Translations under genes and position numbers: made by a program | Shown here: positions 53,251 through 64,000 of the stretch, one piece after another | Layout of the letters: every line of letters begins with the position of its first letter | How positions within the stretch are numbered: the stretch's first letter is position 1 | The notes under the pieces: model-generated | Databases searched by the model: none | What the model was told of the DNA's origin: nothing | Seen by the model: the letters and a program-made list of their open reading frames with translations, nothing else | NCBI GenBank assembly: GCA_030412805.1 | Contig: JASJFJ010000001.1 | Location: 2,978,501 to 3,042,500 of the forward strand | DNA length: 64,000 nucleotides | Source: Westerdykella aurantiaca | Lineage: Eukaryota > Ascomycota > Dothideomycetes > Pleosporales > Sporormiaceae | Direction: 5' to 3'

Positions 53251-53688
53251 TAGGTTTGTTTGCTCTCAGGCGGGCCTCGAGCGGTTTAGTAAACAATTGG
53301 AGAGTCCGATCTGACGTGAGACCAACCGCAGCTCTTCACCAACAATTTACGTCCCGCCTCTTTGCTTTTGGGCGGCAACGTCGAGTTTACGCCGCACTCA
53401 GAGGAAGTCGCGAATGATGGTGGACCTACCCCTGCGTTTTTTAGTTAGCCACAGCTGAGCCACAACGGGTCTAGCGCGCGGAGCTATTTTCTCGCCCGCC
53501 GCCCCGCGGGTCTGTACTTTTCCAAAATTTTGGACAGGCAGTCGGAGCTTGAACAACGTCTTGTTCGCGAAGTGGACTTCGGCCGCAACCACGACACACT
53601 GTGTCCCCGCCCTGATTCACACTGAGCGACGCTACTCAGTATCCATCCTACGCGCGGAGTCCCTGAATCGACCGGTGCGAGCATCGCC
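53251..53688. promoter_or_regulatory. Divergent TSC10/UTP3 promoter with an A4T4 palindrome
   Basis: 438 bp. CCAAAATTTTGG, a perfect 12-bp palindrome containing the RRPE-like core AAAATTTT (53524..53531), lies about 160 bp before UTP3. RRPE motifs mark ribosome-biogenesis genes in yeast; function here is inferred. Confidence 0.35.
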
Positions 53689-55724
53689 ATGGGCAAGAAA
53701 AGAAAAGCCAGCGGGCGCCCCTTCGGCGAGTCCAAAGCCCCGAATGAAGAAGAAGAGAACACCAAAATGCGCGTCATCACATTTGAAGATGTAGCGGACT
53801 CGGAGGACGAGTTCCACATCCAACGGGATAAGGTGTTGTTGGAGGAAGGCCCTGCGGCGAAGCGGTTGAGGAAGTGGAAGGAGCAGGGTAGGTTTTGTGT
53901 CGCTTATTTTCAGGGTAAGATCGGTGGCTGACGATTCCAGATGAGTTCCTGCAGCCGTCAGACGAGGAGATCCTTGGGGTTGAGGATGATACGGAGGACG
54001 AAGAGGAGGAAGAGGAAGAGGATGGTGATGACGATATGGAAGGGGTTTCTGAGGATGAAGCCTTTGGTCTCCGAAAGAAAAACGAAGAGGAGGATGAAGA
54101 GGGCTGGGGCCCGTCGAAGAAGGACTACTATAATGCCGATGCCATCGAGACGGAGCAGGACGCCCTCGACGAGGAAGCAGAAGCGCGGCGCATACAACAG
54201 AAACAGTTGCAAGCCATGACGGAAGCAGATTTCGGGTTCGACGAGAACGAGTGGCTGGGCCAAACAGAGAATGAGAAGGGCGCTGGAGCGAACGTGGTTA
54301 CGGAGGTGTTGCCGCAGCTGCAGATTACAGACGGTATGAGTGAGAAGGAGAAGCTGAAGATCCTGCATTCGAGATACCCGGAGTTTGAGCCGATCCGTCA
54401 AGACTATCTCAAGCTGCAACCACTGCATGCGGAGCTAAAGGCAGCTGCGGAGGCCGCGGAACGTGTTGCAAGAGGCAGGTCAGGCGTGGAGAACGGAGCA
54501 TTGCGGCCTAAACCTACGGCAATTTTGAAGTACTGGGCTTGTGCATCCTACCTGGGTGCGATATGCATGTACTTCGCAATACTAACGTCTACGGCAAAGG
54601 ACGATGGGTCTGCGGGTATTGCGATCGACCCGGAGGAACTGCACCGCCATCCCGTCATGGCGAGCCTGCTCAAATGCCAGACGCTATGGAAGCGGATCGA
54701 AAGCCTCCCAGTCGCCGACCCGATGGTAGAAGCCGCCGATGCGGACGAGCTCTCCGCCATCGAGGAAGCGAGCCCCGAGCCAGACCAGAAAGAAGCCCAA
54801 CAAGCCAAACTCCAAGACGCGATCGCACGCAAGCGCGCGGAGAAGAAGCAGATGAAGAAGAGCAAAGCGCAAGCCGCCCTGGAAGCCGCCCACGCCGAAT
54901 CTTCCGCCCGCCGCGCAGAGAAGTTACGCCAGACCGAGCAAGAACTGGCTCAGCTCGCTACCCTTACCGACAAGGCTGCCCTCCGCAAGGCGGTTAAGCA
55001 GAAGAAGATTGTTGGCCAGCAGCCGCTACTCAATCTGCTCAATGCCGACGACTCTGACTTCGGCGAGGAGACGTCGCTCACGGCACACGAGCTTGCAGAG
55101 AAGGCGAGAAAGAAGAAGTCCCTCCGCTTCTACACGTCGCAGATTACGCAGAAGGCGAGCAAGCGCGGTGCCGCAGGGAAAGATCAGGGAGGTGATGCGG
55201 ATATCCCGCATCGTGAACGTCTCAAGGATCGCCAGGCGAGACTGCAAGCGGAAGCCGAGAAGAGGGGCCAGAACAAGGATAAGGGCCCTGGCGTGGCGCT
55301 TGGTGAAGGCGACGACAGCTCCGATGATGGCCAAGCCCGTGGCCAGCTGGCCGGTGCCAGCGACGACGACGATTACTACGACATGGTCGCCGCTCGCAAC
55401 GCGGCCAAGAAGTCCGAGAAGGCCGAACGCGCCGCCGCATATGCGCTCGCTGCTAAGCAGAACGCAGTTGTCGTGCCCGAGGAAGTCATCGGCGAGGATG
55501 GAAAGAGGAAGATTACGTACGCCATTGCGAAGAACAAGGGCCTTACGCCGCATCGGAAGAAGGAGGTGAGGAACCCGCGTGTGAAGAAGAAGCTCAAGTT
55601 TGAGGCCAAGAAGAAGAAGTTGAAGAGTATGAAGGCGGTGTATGGTGGTGGAGAGGGCAGAGGTGGATACCAGGGAGAGTTGACGGGTATCAAGACGGGA
55701 TTGGTGAGGAGTACGAAGCTGTAG
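53689..55724 (+). CDS. UTP3: Small-subunit processome protein UTP3/SAS10
   Basis: Exons 53689..53887 and 53941..55724 (53-nt intron), 660 residues. N-terminus MGKKRKASGRP is basic; a long acidic patch (DTEDEEEEEEEDGDDD) follows near residue 85. The Sas10/Utp3/C1D domain covers about 180-290 (SRYPEFEPIRQDYLKLQPLHAELK; KPTAILKYWACASYLGAICMYFAILTS). Charged coiled coils follow, and the end has the Sas10 C-terminal signature (TPHRKKEVRNPRVKKKLKFEAKKKKLKSMKAVYGG, GYQGELTGIKTGLVRSTKL). Utp3/Sas10 is a nucleolar component of the 90S pre-ribosome needed for 18S rRNA maturation; the name SAS10 comes from silencing defects when overexpressed. The acidic region is of low complexity but the frame is clean. 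Confidence 0.94.
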
Positions 55725-55972
55725 GGGGTGCATTGTGGGGTGTTGGATTTATTCGCGGAAATAAATGGGATTTTAGAACTATATCTTTTGACTATCGTCT
55801 CATGGTGGCCTGTATGATGGCTTGGTACCCATGCAATGCTACATGCATGCTCCCAGTGTGCAAACTCCGGAACGCTCAAGGTCGAAACGCCCGCTAAATT
55901 CGTATGCTGGATCGAATCCTTTGAGAACCTCACAGCGTCTCCAAAAGAGCACTCTCCCCCACTTCCTCCCCC

Positions 55973-56947
55973 TCAAGCACTCCCCATCATCCTCTCCCCC
56001 TCCCCCTTACCAAAGGCCCCAATGCTACACGTACAACACCCCTCTTCCCTCGTCTGCCTCTCCCTCTCGCCCTTCACCTCGTCACGATCCCACCCCCTCG
56101 TCGACCTCCTCACCTCGCCCTTCCCATTCCCAAGCACATCCAACCCACTAACCCACCACACACTCGCCGCCACCACCTCCCTCACAATCCCGACCTCCTT
56201 CGCATCCCTCGGCGCATACACCAGCACAAACTCCTTCGGCACAAACCGTCGAAACCACCCCCCCTTCGCCAGCGGATGCCTCTCCCCCCTGCCCGCCTCA
56301 ATCAGGATCCGCGCATCCGCGGGATGCAGCGTGAGATGCAGCGACCCGTCCGACGGGTGTACATGGCACACCTCCCCGCCGCACGTGCGCGTGATCGGCG
56401 CCGTGGAGAACAGCCCGGAACTATGCTTCTCGAAGCAACTCGTCCGTTCCACGAGCAGGTTGCCCGGGGTCGCGGCCAGCGCCTTCAGCTCTTTCGCGAA
56501 GGCCTTGTAGATTTCCGGAGGCGAGATGTCGCTCCTCTGTCTCTGGGGCGCGATGCCTCGAATCACGGGCCTGGGGCCTGGACGTTTGGGTAAGGATCCG
56601 GGGGAGAGGTACCCGGTTTGTGGCCGGAAGTGTGGGGGAATGGTGATGGGGCGTAGGGGGTCGCGGAGGCGGACTATGGAGAGGATCTTTATCTTTAGGT
56701 AGCCCAGTGGGGTGGAGGGGGTGCCTCCGGGGCCGAGGGAGAGGAAGAGGTGGTAGTCGTGGTGGATGTAGTAGATTGTTAGGATGGTGGCGAGGAGAGT
56801 TGTAAGGTTGAGGAACAGGGTGAAGAGGGTGTGGTTGGGGATGGCGATGTATTTGTTGGGGGTTGCGACGGGGAGGAGGGTGGAGGTTGCCGGAGAGGCT
56901 AGGTTGGTGTGGATGGTGGGTTTGGGAGGTGTGGTGAGGTTGTCCAT
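55973..56947 (-). CDS. Membrane-anchored luciferase-like-domain (DUF5519) protein
   Basis: Single exon, 324 residues from the ATG at 56947 (MDNLTTPPKPTIHTN); the open frame extends to 57163 but that extension is not membrane- or domain-like. Residues about 36-65 form one membrane helix (HTLFTLFLNLTTLLATILTIYYIHH). The domain lies roughly at 155-290: LLVERTSCFEKHSSGLFSTAPITR, GGEVCHVHPSDGSLHLTLHPADARILIEAGRGERHPLAKGGWFRRFVPKEFVLVYAPRD, which matches the fungal luciferase-like domain family DUF5519 (HVHPSDGSLH, GWGERHPLA). No bioluminescence is implied by the name; biochemical activity is unknown. The tail (RRSTRGWDRDEVKGERERQTREEGCCTC) is polar with a Cys cluster. Convergent with UTP3, 248 bp apart. 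Confidence 0.8.
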   Translation of the reverse strand: MDNLTTPPKPTIHTNLASPATSTLLPVATPNKYIAIPNHTLFTLFLNLTTLLATILTIYYIHHDYHLFLSLGPGGTPSTPLGYLKIKILSIVRLRDPLRPITIPPHFRPQTGYLSPGSLPKRPGPRPVIRGIAPQRQRSDISPPEIYKAFAKELKALAATPGNLLVERTSCFEKHSSGLFSTAPITRTCGGEVCHVHPSDGSLHLTLHPADARILIEAGRGERHPLAKGGWFRRFVPKEFVLVYAPRDAKEVGIVREVVAASVWWVSGLDVLGNGKGEVRRSTRGWDRDEVKGERERQTREEGCCTCSIGAFGKGEGERMMGSA

Positions 56948-58456
56948 GGTGGTCAGGAGGTAGTGTGTATTATAAGAAGGTTGCTCGAAGCCGAAGAGAG
57001 GGGGTCGGGATTGAGAATGTGCTTCCGTAGGTTGAATTATATCTCGTAGAAGTCTATTAATATTTGTCGTTATAGCAGCTCGTGTTGGGTTGTTCCTTCC
57101 AGCTCTCGTCCTTAGTGGTAGTTCCCCGGAGTTTGGGGTGCTCCTCTTATATTCAGCAGCCACAGCTCGACCCCCGAGCGTAAAGACGCTTTACCCAAAA
57201 CCAGTATATGAAAGTGAAGGAAGCCGAGAGTCTTCCTTTTTAATTCTCTTGTTGGAAAGTCAGAATTGTAAGGGAACTGTGCAGATCTGGGTGTTGTGAT
57301 GACGCCAGCACAGGAGGAATAGAGTCCGAATCTTCTCTTGACAGGCTTATTGGCACATCTTGAGGATCCGAAGGGTAACATAACAGCTGAAATCCCCTTA
57401 AACGCCCTTACCAGAGCCTTAATAGCATCGACTCACCTGGTCCCAGCACCCCACGTGAGCTCTCCACAGCTCGTCTTCTGAGCATTCTGATTGGTCCACC
57501 TTGTCCTCCAGTGACGTACCCAGGAACGCGACGACCAACGGTGGTCTGCTCGCATCACTTTGCCGTCACGCTCCAGAGCCGCGGAGTCAGGGGTATAGCT
57601 GTTGGCCAGCTTTGGGAATATTGGAAGATCGAGATTGCGGGGGAGGGATGGTTCCACCATGATGTAAAATCGGCGGTGATGGTCGCGGGTGTTTGTCTTT
57701 CTTGTTGGTGAACAGAGGGCCATTGTTTCTACACGAGGAAAATTCCACAGTGGTTGTTTAAGATACAGCTCCTCTTTTCGTGGTGGTGAAGGACTTGAAG
57801 TTCCGAGTCTGATATCGGAGGTGCTCTCGCTACGGGTTTCCGCTATTCTTACCGTTCCCTATACTGGTAAAGTTCTGATGCATTACCTGGGTAGCGTCCC
57901 ATTAGCCTAGTCTGGCCCATGCTAAACTACCAGGGCGTGCTCTCCTGCACGTTGTCTCCGCGCATGACTGCTCCTGTTCTGCCACATTGCAAAGCTCAGA
58001 CGTCTTAACAACAACCAAGTGGATCGCTCACCGCTCAATACCGATCAGATACAGGCCGCAAAAGGGTGTGTTGTACTCCGAGGAATCGAGTCACGCACGA
58101 CTCTCAATCGGCATGATTCCCCATTGGCCCTGGGTGGACTCTGGACTGTATCGTGGCTGGCGATTGGGAGCTGCATCGAACGATGGGATATTGGATTGGA
58201 AGAGCATGCGATGTGATAGCGTGTGACCAGGTGCAGAAGGCAATGGAGACCAGCTGGCTCGAATTTAGGAGAGAGAATGCTGCCGAATACTCTAACAATG
58301 TTGAGTAAATACGTGCGTGCTTGCGTACGTCCGTACCATCTAATTTTCCTACGCCATGCAGATGCTCAGAACGAAAGGCTAGAAACCGGACGAGATCTCA
58401 CCAGCTAGATCATCCAACGCCAACCACGCCCTCGCCTGTGTTGATCCTCCTGGTCC
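56948..58456. other. Intergenic, DUF5519 gene to carrier 3' end
   Basis: About 1.5 kb. Short frames on both strands, none recognised. The right part is presumably 3' UTR and spacer of the carrier gene. Confidence 0.45.
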
Positions 58457-59692
58457 TTACAACGCATCGCCCCGCATCTTCCGGAAGAAGTCCATGACAC
58501 CAGTGAAGACAACCAGCAAGATACCTCCACCAGGACCCAGTCTGAGCACCTTGGGAACAAAGCCCTTATACAGCGCACCGAATCCCTCCTCCTTCATGAC
58601 CGTGCCGAGAGCCGGCCACGCCCAGTTGTACTTGGGAACAACTCCGGGAACCTTGGCGGTGTTCTGGATGCGCGACTTGACCACATCCATGGGAGTATTC
58701 ACAATGGTACCGACGGTTCCTCCGATGGCGCCGGAAAGCAAATCGTTCGTGATCTGGCCCTTCTTATCCGCCGCCTTGGGCAGCAGAGCGCGGACCTGGA
58801 AGATACAACCGAAATAGCCAGCGTTCCAGAGGATGTGTCTCCACATGGTGGATTCAAGACCTTGGTACAAGGTAAGAGGACCTTCCTGCTTGACCGTCTT
58901 CATGAAGCAATCCACCATGCCGTTGTACTTGTGTGCCTGAGCCTTGTCCTGCAACCGGATCTTGATGAGCTCGAAGGGGACGACAACGAAGGATTCGGTT
59001 GCACCAGCCGTGGCACCGGTAAGGATAGACAGGGATTGGTTCATCTTGGGCTGGCCGAAGAGATCGCGGTAGAATGCGCCCCATGAGTCATTGGCCGCGA
59101 ACTTGGTTGCGCTGCAAGCTTCGGTCAGATCGCCCTTATCCCAAGACGCAAGAACCGCAACTGCACGTACCGCTTGGGGGCTTCCATAAGAATCGGAGCC
59201 GAGATACCACGGTATAACCGCGAGAAGCTGCCAGGGGTCACTGCTTGAACTCAATGGCTGCACGCGCGGGTCGCGTACCCTTCATTCCTGATGATCTTCC
59301 TGAAGCAGTCCACCATGCCATTGTATGCCTCCTCGCCCGTTCCTTTGCCAGTCTGGAGTTGCCTATCGAATTTAGGACATGTTCGATCCTGCGAATAGCG
59401 CAATCCTTACACTCGGGTCTTCACAACGTCCAGCGGGTACCTGAATGTGTCAGCGGCCGTATGCGCGGTTTCCATGGGGGCTCCCTACATGACCAGAATC
59501 TGCGCAAGAGGTTCCAATTAGCACCGTTCGACCATTGCGCTTCCGCGACCACGCCCACTCACTTCAGAGACACCGGCCACGGCACCTGCACTCTGATTAG
59601 CAACCGGCCTGAAATTATTGCCGTGATCGGAACCCACCCGCCGCGAACTGGTAGATGAAGGGGAGAGGCTTCGGCTCTGCCTTGGCAGTCAT
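58457..59692 (-). CDS. ODC1: Mitochondrial 2-oxodicarboxylate carrier
   Basis: Seven exons: 59638..59692, 59563..59585, 59489..59499, 59411..59440, 59279..59362, 59171..59227, 58457..59111; 304 residues. Three mitochondrial-carrier repeats are complete with the motif P-x-D/E-x-x-K: P32 (YPLDVVKTRVQ), P132 (VPFELIKIRLQ) and P227 (TPMDVVKSRIQ), spaced about 100 residues. The start MTAKAEPKPLPFIYQFAAGAVAGVSE and APILMEAPKRATKFAANDSWG match the Odc1/Odc2 branch, which exchanges 2-oxoadipate and 2-oxoglutarate across the inner membrane, linking lysine metabolism to the matrix. The third exon is only 11 nt (ILV plus two bases of Met), flanked by 63- and 48-nt introns. Six introns in the first third against none in the rest is marked. 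ODC1 versus ODC2 cannot be decided. Confidence 0.92.
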
Positions 59693-60258
59693 GATGGCGA
59701 CTTGGGACGGGAGAGGAGGATTAGAGGAAGCAAAAGGGAATGGAGAAGAGTGAGGTGAAGTTATTATCGCACCCCGACTGGTCTCGACGAGGTGACTGGC
59801 GGGCCCGAGTGGATTTCCCCGAACGCGGGATGTGGAGGTCCAAGCTTCCTAATCGATTGCTGGCGAGGCGAGCACCGGCAAAAGAAATATATGGTACAGT
59901 ATTGTGCCTGGTCCGACACGGGATGGAATGCGTGAATTGAATCCCGTGGATCGCACGTTTGAAATTTGGATGTGTAAGAGGAAAACCGTCTCCGCGATCG
60001 GGAAGCCCAATGACAGGTGGCTGAGAGAGAATATTCCTCTTCTAATTATCACAATGCGAGGCATCTTCAGCGAGCGCCCATGTGGAGGATCCCGGGCCGC
60101 GGTGCAGGATTCTACGCTAGCTTGATTAGGAAACCCGACACGTGATTAGCCGCGGACCGCGCCCGCCCAAGCTGGCGATCCTCTGATTCGACGACGCGTC
60201 GGACGCGTTCACCAACACAACGTCCCGCCGACCCACCCGGATCGTCAACCGCATCCTT
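59693..60258. other. Divergent intergenic region, carrier / DNA2
   Basis: 566 bp between the two starts. Its DNA2-proximal end carries two MCB boxes, listed separately. The rest shows no clear element. Confidence 0.5.
60194..60208 (+). promoter_or_regulatory. Two MluI cell-cycle boxes upstream of DNA2
   Basis: ACGCGT at 60194..60199 and 60203..60208, 51-65 bp before the DNA2 ATG. In yeasts the MBF complex binds this motif and drives DNA-replication genes at G1/S; paired boxes are typical of its targets. Binding here is inferred. Confidence 0.55.
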
Positions 60259-63200
60259 ATGTCAACCCGCCAGAAGTCCTTCTTTGAGCAGGATACGAAG
60301 CCAAAGGTACCAAGGAAATCTGCTTTCCTTGGACATCCCCAGCTAATGTTGTTTCCTCTCTAGCACTACAAAGGTCAATGGAATCGCAGCAATCACAGCG
60401 GTCCTCCCCCTCCCCACCATAACAAAGCCGACGCCCCTCCTCAGCGGTCCCTAGCTGCTGTGCCACCTATCATGCCATCTTCGCAGACTCGGACCAAGTT
60501 GAAGGCTTTCCAATTCATCGAAGGCGCGCCATCAATCGAGGCTGTGAAGAGGCGGGAGGAGAACAAGGAGAATGCGCCTGTGGCTACACCTGTCAAAGCC
60601 GTCAACAGGGTTGCCGACTCTGTACACGGAAAGGCCTCTTCCACACCGAAGATTCCGCAATCCAAATCAGTCCCACCTCCTTCGACTCCCGCGACAAGAT
60701 TGCCCCTAGCTGAGTTGGTCGGAAATGAGGAGGACTCCCGTCGTTACATCCCGAGGATCGTGGTTTCCCCGGAGGAACAATTGTGTTGGCGCGGGTCGCA
60801 ACCCGTAAATACCCCACTGCCACGGAAGAGCAGGAAGCGTGCTAGGAGTTCGTCGCCGATTGCCGCATCACAAGAAGATGCCCTGCCTGAGCCACTGAGG
60901 AATCAGGAGACACATGTTGCCGATCCAGCTACCGAGTTATGGAGCCGGTATACGAGCAATAAGGGAACACCGCCAATGAACAAGGCACAAGCATTCGCCC
61001 ATCTTATCAACGATGTATCCCCTCGTTCAGCAACGACCGCCGGGAGCGTCAGTGGGTTGCGGCGATGGGCCAGTTGTGGTGATGAGTTTCCCACATCAGC
61101 GGCAAAGCGGCGGAGGACTAAGGGTGCCTTTAGAGCAGGGTCGGGGTTGGCCCTGGATGCAGGGACTGTTTTCGACGCACCCAGCTCGGACGGTGCATTC
61201 CAGGGACAGCCGGAGACTTCACGGATCGCGGATCTACTGCACAGGATGCGGGATTCGATACCCAAAGGCCAGTCTCCACGTTCACCTAAAGCTCCTTCCA
61301 GCTCCTCCCCTCTTCCCGATATTACCGCTCGCCACCTCCACCCGTCCGATTCCCCCTTGCAAACGCGGCATGTCCGTGAGCAGTCACATGATGCTCCGCT
61401 GGACGAGATAATGGAAGCAATACAAGAGGAAGCCTCTCGACCTGTACAATTGGGAACATCGTCCGGTTCTTCAGACGATTTTGGAGACGTCGACTTTGAT
61501 ACCGAGATGGTGGAGGCACTTGAATTATCGCAAAAAGCGGCTGAGCAGCCTCTGAATGATCTCTCTGCCGCCGTGGCTCCTCCAGAACAGCCAGAGTTGG
61601 CACATCCCAAATCAGAAAGTGTAGCACCGCTGCCTGTTTTGGATAATGACAGCGATGACGAATTCGGTCTAGATGACGAGCTAGAATTCGCTGCGGATTT
61701 GGAGCAGGTGGCCTCTCTTTATGACAATGCGGCCAAGTCCCCATATGTACAACCCCAAACCATACTTGAGGAGACTCCTGAGGAGACTCTGGTAGCTGGA
61801 AGAAACCCACCCGTTGTCAACCTAGTTGATGATTCGGATGATGATTTTGGAGATGACATTGATGCCGATGAGTTCGCAGCAGCCGAAATTGTGGCGACGC
61901 AGGCCCCTAGTACTGTATGTAGACCTCAAGACCTGAATGATCAATGAAAGACGCTTACTGTTGTAGAGCCAAGACATTAGGGCCATCCAGAGGTACCTCA
62001 TTAAACGGGTCGATGAAGGTGTCTATACGCCTGAACGTGGTTATCAGATGCGCGAAAAGGTGCACTTGTTCCCATTCCCTTACCCTCTACCTTCTTCGTC
62101 ACTAACAGGAACGCAGGTTCTTCTGGTGGAAGAGGAGAAGACGAAACTTTTCAAAGCCATCACACTGCGACAAGCCTGGTATGATACACCATGTACACCG
62201 AACTCTTATGTGCACCTCATCGGCCAGTTCTCCAGAACGGGACAATGCGTTGTCGACGATCATCACAACATGATCATATTGCATCCCGATCATTTGATTT
62301 CGGCTACCGTTGTCGCCGATTCTTTTGGTTGCTTACGACGCGCCGTTCTTCAAGATCGCATCAAGGCAACAAGCAAGGCAAACCCGCCAATGCTCTATGG
62401 CACACTGCTCCATGAGTTGTTTCAGGCCGCTTTGAGAGCGAACAGATGGGACACCCAGTTCCTGTCTGATACCATTGACAAGCTTCTCCCCTCTAAATTC
62501 GAAACGATCCTAGAGATAGAACAGACGTGCGAGCAGGTCAAGGAACATCTCTCAAGTAAGCTACCCGAGCTCCAATCTTGGGCTGAGATCTTCGTACGAG
62601 CAGAACCTAGGGTCAGTCATTATAAATGTATATCTTTAAACTTGAGCTAACATCACCTAGGCTGACGCAGTCGTGTGGGAACGAAATGGCCGTCAGTCGA
62701 TCATGAGTATCAACAAATTGCTCGATGTGGAGGAGCACGTCTGGTCTCCCATGTATGGCCTGAAAGGCAACATTGATGCCACGGTCCAAGTTGTGATGCG
62801 CGACCACCACGGACAGCGGACTCTCATGGTCCCATTCGAAGTGAAGACGGGCAAGAATTCATTAAGCGCTGCTCATGTTGCCCAGACAGCTTTGTATAAT
62901 TTGCTCTTGTCTAACCGTTATGGTAAACTTCCCGCTCACTTTTGAGGAATCCATGCTAACAATGGTAGACGTCGAAGTTGCATATGGAATTTTGTATTAC
63001 CTCGAAACATCTGATACCAGCCGCATTCCAACAGTACGCAACGACATCATGCATATGATTATCAAACGCAACGAACTTGCTTGCTACGTACGCGAGCGTA
63101 TCGAATTGCCGCCGATGTTGAAGGAGGATTTCAAATGTCAGAAATGCTACGCTCAAGAATCATGCTTCTTGTATAACAAGCTCATCGAAGACGGAGATGG

Positions 63201-64000
63201 CGAACTTTTGAATGCGAAGGCGAAAGCGCGGTATGACGAGCTGGTTATCTCACTCAAGCCGACGGACCAGGAATTCTTGAAGAAATGGGACATGTTGCTT
63301 ACAAAAGAAGAATCCGACATGATGAGGTTCCGCCGAGAATTGTGGACCATGCTAAGCACCGAGCGAGAGGAACTGGGCCGATGCTTTTCAAATGTGATCT
63401 TGGAACCTGGATCGGGCCGTGAGGAGCCGAATGGCCAGAAGATCAATCGATTCAGCTACACCTTCATCAAGCAACATCCGAAACCGGGCTTCTCTTTCAC
63501 GGAATCGCAGTTGGTCATTGGCGAGCCTGTTATTGTCTCGGATGAAAAGGGCCATTTCGCGCTCGCCAATGGCTACGTCACAAATGTGCGGAAACGCCGC
63601 ATCACTGTAGCGGTCGACAGACGACTGCACAACAGCCGGACCAGACTTCCTGGGTTCGACGCGAAGACCAATCAGACATTCGCCGGAGTGATGGAGGTAT
63701 TCAAAGAAGGCGAAACCGCTCCCGTGACGGTTGAGGATGATGAGCCAGTCCTATATCGATTGGACAAGGACGAGTTCAGCAATGGGATGGCGGCGGCTCG
63801 CAATAACCTCATCCAGATCATGGACGACGGCGTCTTCAAAGCTCGCGACCTCCGTTCGCTCATCGTCGAACTTCGGCCACCTATGTTCAGGCCAGAGAAC
63901 GAGATTGTACTGCCACCTCAGTCCTCTCAAATGGCCATGAACAGTGACCAGAAAGCTGCCGTTGCTAAAGTCATGTCAGCGAAGGACTACGCACTTGTGC
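60259..64000 (+). CDS. DNA2: DNA replication nuclease-helicase DNA2, 5' part (cut by right edge)
   Basis: Exons visible: 60259..60306, 60364..61914, 61967..62059, 62117..62611, 62661..62922, 62969..>64000; about 1160 residues before the window ends. The N-terminal 540 residues are disordered, with acidic runs (DDSDDDFGDDIDADEF). The RecB-type nuclease and its iron-sulfur cluster follow: C636 (FGCLRRAVL), H in GTLLHELFQ, D768 (GNIDATVQ), E789-x-K791 (PFEVKTGK), then C873, C876 and C882 (C-x2-C-x5-C), completing the four-Cys cluster. The sequence stops at KVMSAKDYALV, just before the expected Walker A of the SF1 helicase. Dna2 trims long flaps in Okazaki-fragment maturation and resects double-strand breaks. 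All five introns were placed from frame and family continuity. Confidence 0.94.

Noticed and set aside
1..64000. tRNA, rRNA, CRISPR or biosynthetic gene cluster
   Set aside because: No GGTTCGA-type B boxes with a matching A box outside coding sequence, no regularly spaced repeats, no PKS/NRPS/terpene core genes.

Overview
The window comes from a filamentous ascomycete (Pezizomycotina) nuclear chromosome. Most genes are interrupted by short introns (about 48-96 nt, GT..AG) and their products are the fungal forms of eukaryotic proteins: HIR1, MAK21/NOC1, UTP3/SAS10, a HOG-type MAPKKK, the EMC5 subunit, TSC10 and DNA2. There are no operons and no tRNA or rRNA genes that I can see. I cannot name the genus. 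All gene models below were spliced by hand from frame continuity, splice sites and family conservation.

Layout. 1-132: start of a secreted-protein gene running off the left edge. 2.0-17.1 kb: conserved genes PUF6 (ribosome assembly), an ankyrin protein, a PAP2 lipid phosphatase, a U1-type zinc-finger protein, the histone chaperone HIR1, a multi-pass membrane protein and an RNase H-fold protein. 17.1-24.5 kb: gene-poor, lower-GC accessory stretch with a stand-alone Clr2-type silencing domain protein, a decayed tandem copy of its 5' half, a G-tract, a small secreted protein and an SDR oxidoreductase. 24.5-29.1 kb: divergent MAK21 and TRP4 (anthranilate phosphoribosyltransferase). 29.1-40.6 kb: second gene-poor stretch with two paralogous F-box/LRR-like genes (one broken), a DUF7730-like gene and a small Cys-rich secreted protein. 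40.7-64.0 kb: conserved genes again: SSK2-type MAPKKK, ammonium permease, EMC5, 3-ketodihydrosphingosine reductase TSC10, UTP3, a luciferase-like-domain (DUF5519) membrane protein, a mitochondrial 2-oxodicarboxylate carrier with an 11-nt exon, and the 5' part of DNA2.

Functional links. PUF6, MAK21 and UTP3 all serve ribosome biogenesis; PUF6 and UTP3 have A/T-rich RRPE-like motifs just upstream. TRP4 has a Gcn4/CpcA-type TGACTCA, the ammonium permease has several HGATAR (AreA-type) sites, and DNA2 has two ACGCGT (MCB) boxes within 65 bp of its start. The two gene-poor stretches hold nearly all the lineage-specific material (secreted proteins, Clr2-like and F-box duplicates), which fits a faster-evolving compartment between blocks of housekeeping genes. 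No single undescribed system stands out; the best novelty candidates are the Clr2-module protein with its tandem relic and the F-box/LRR paralog pair.
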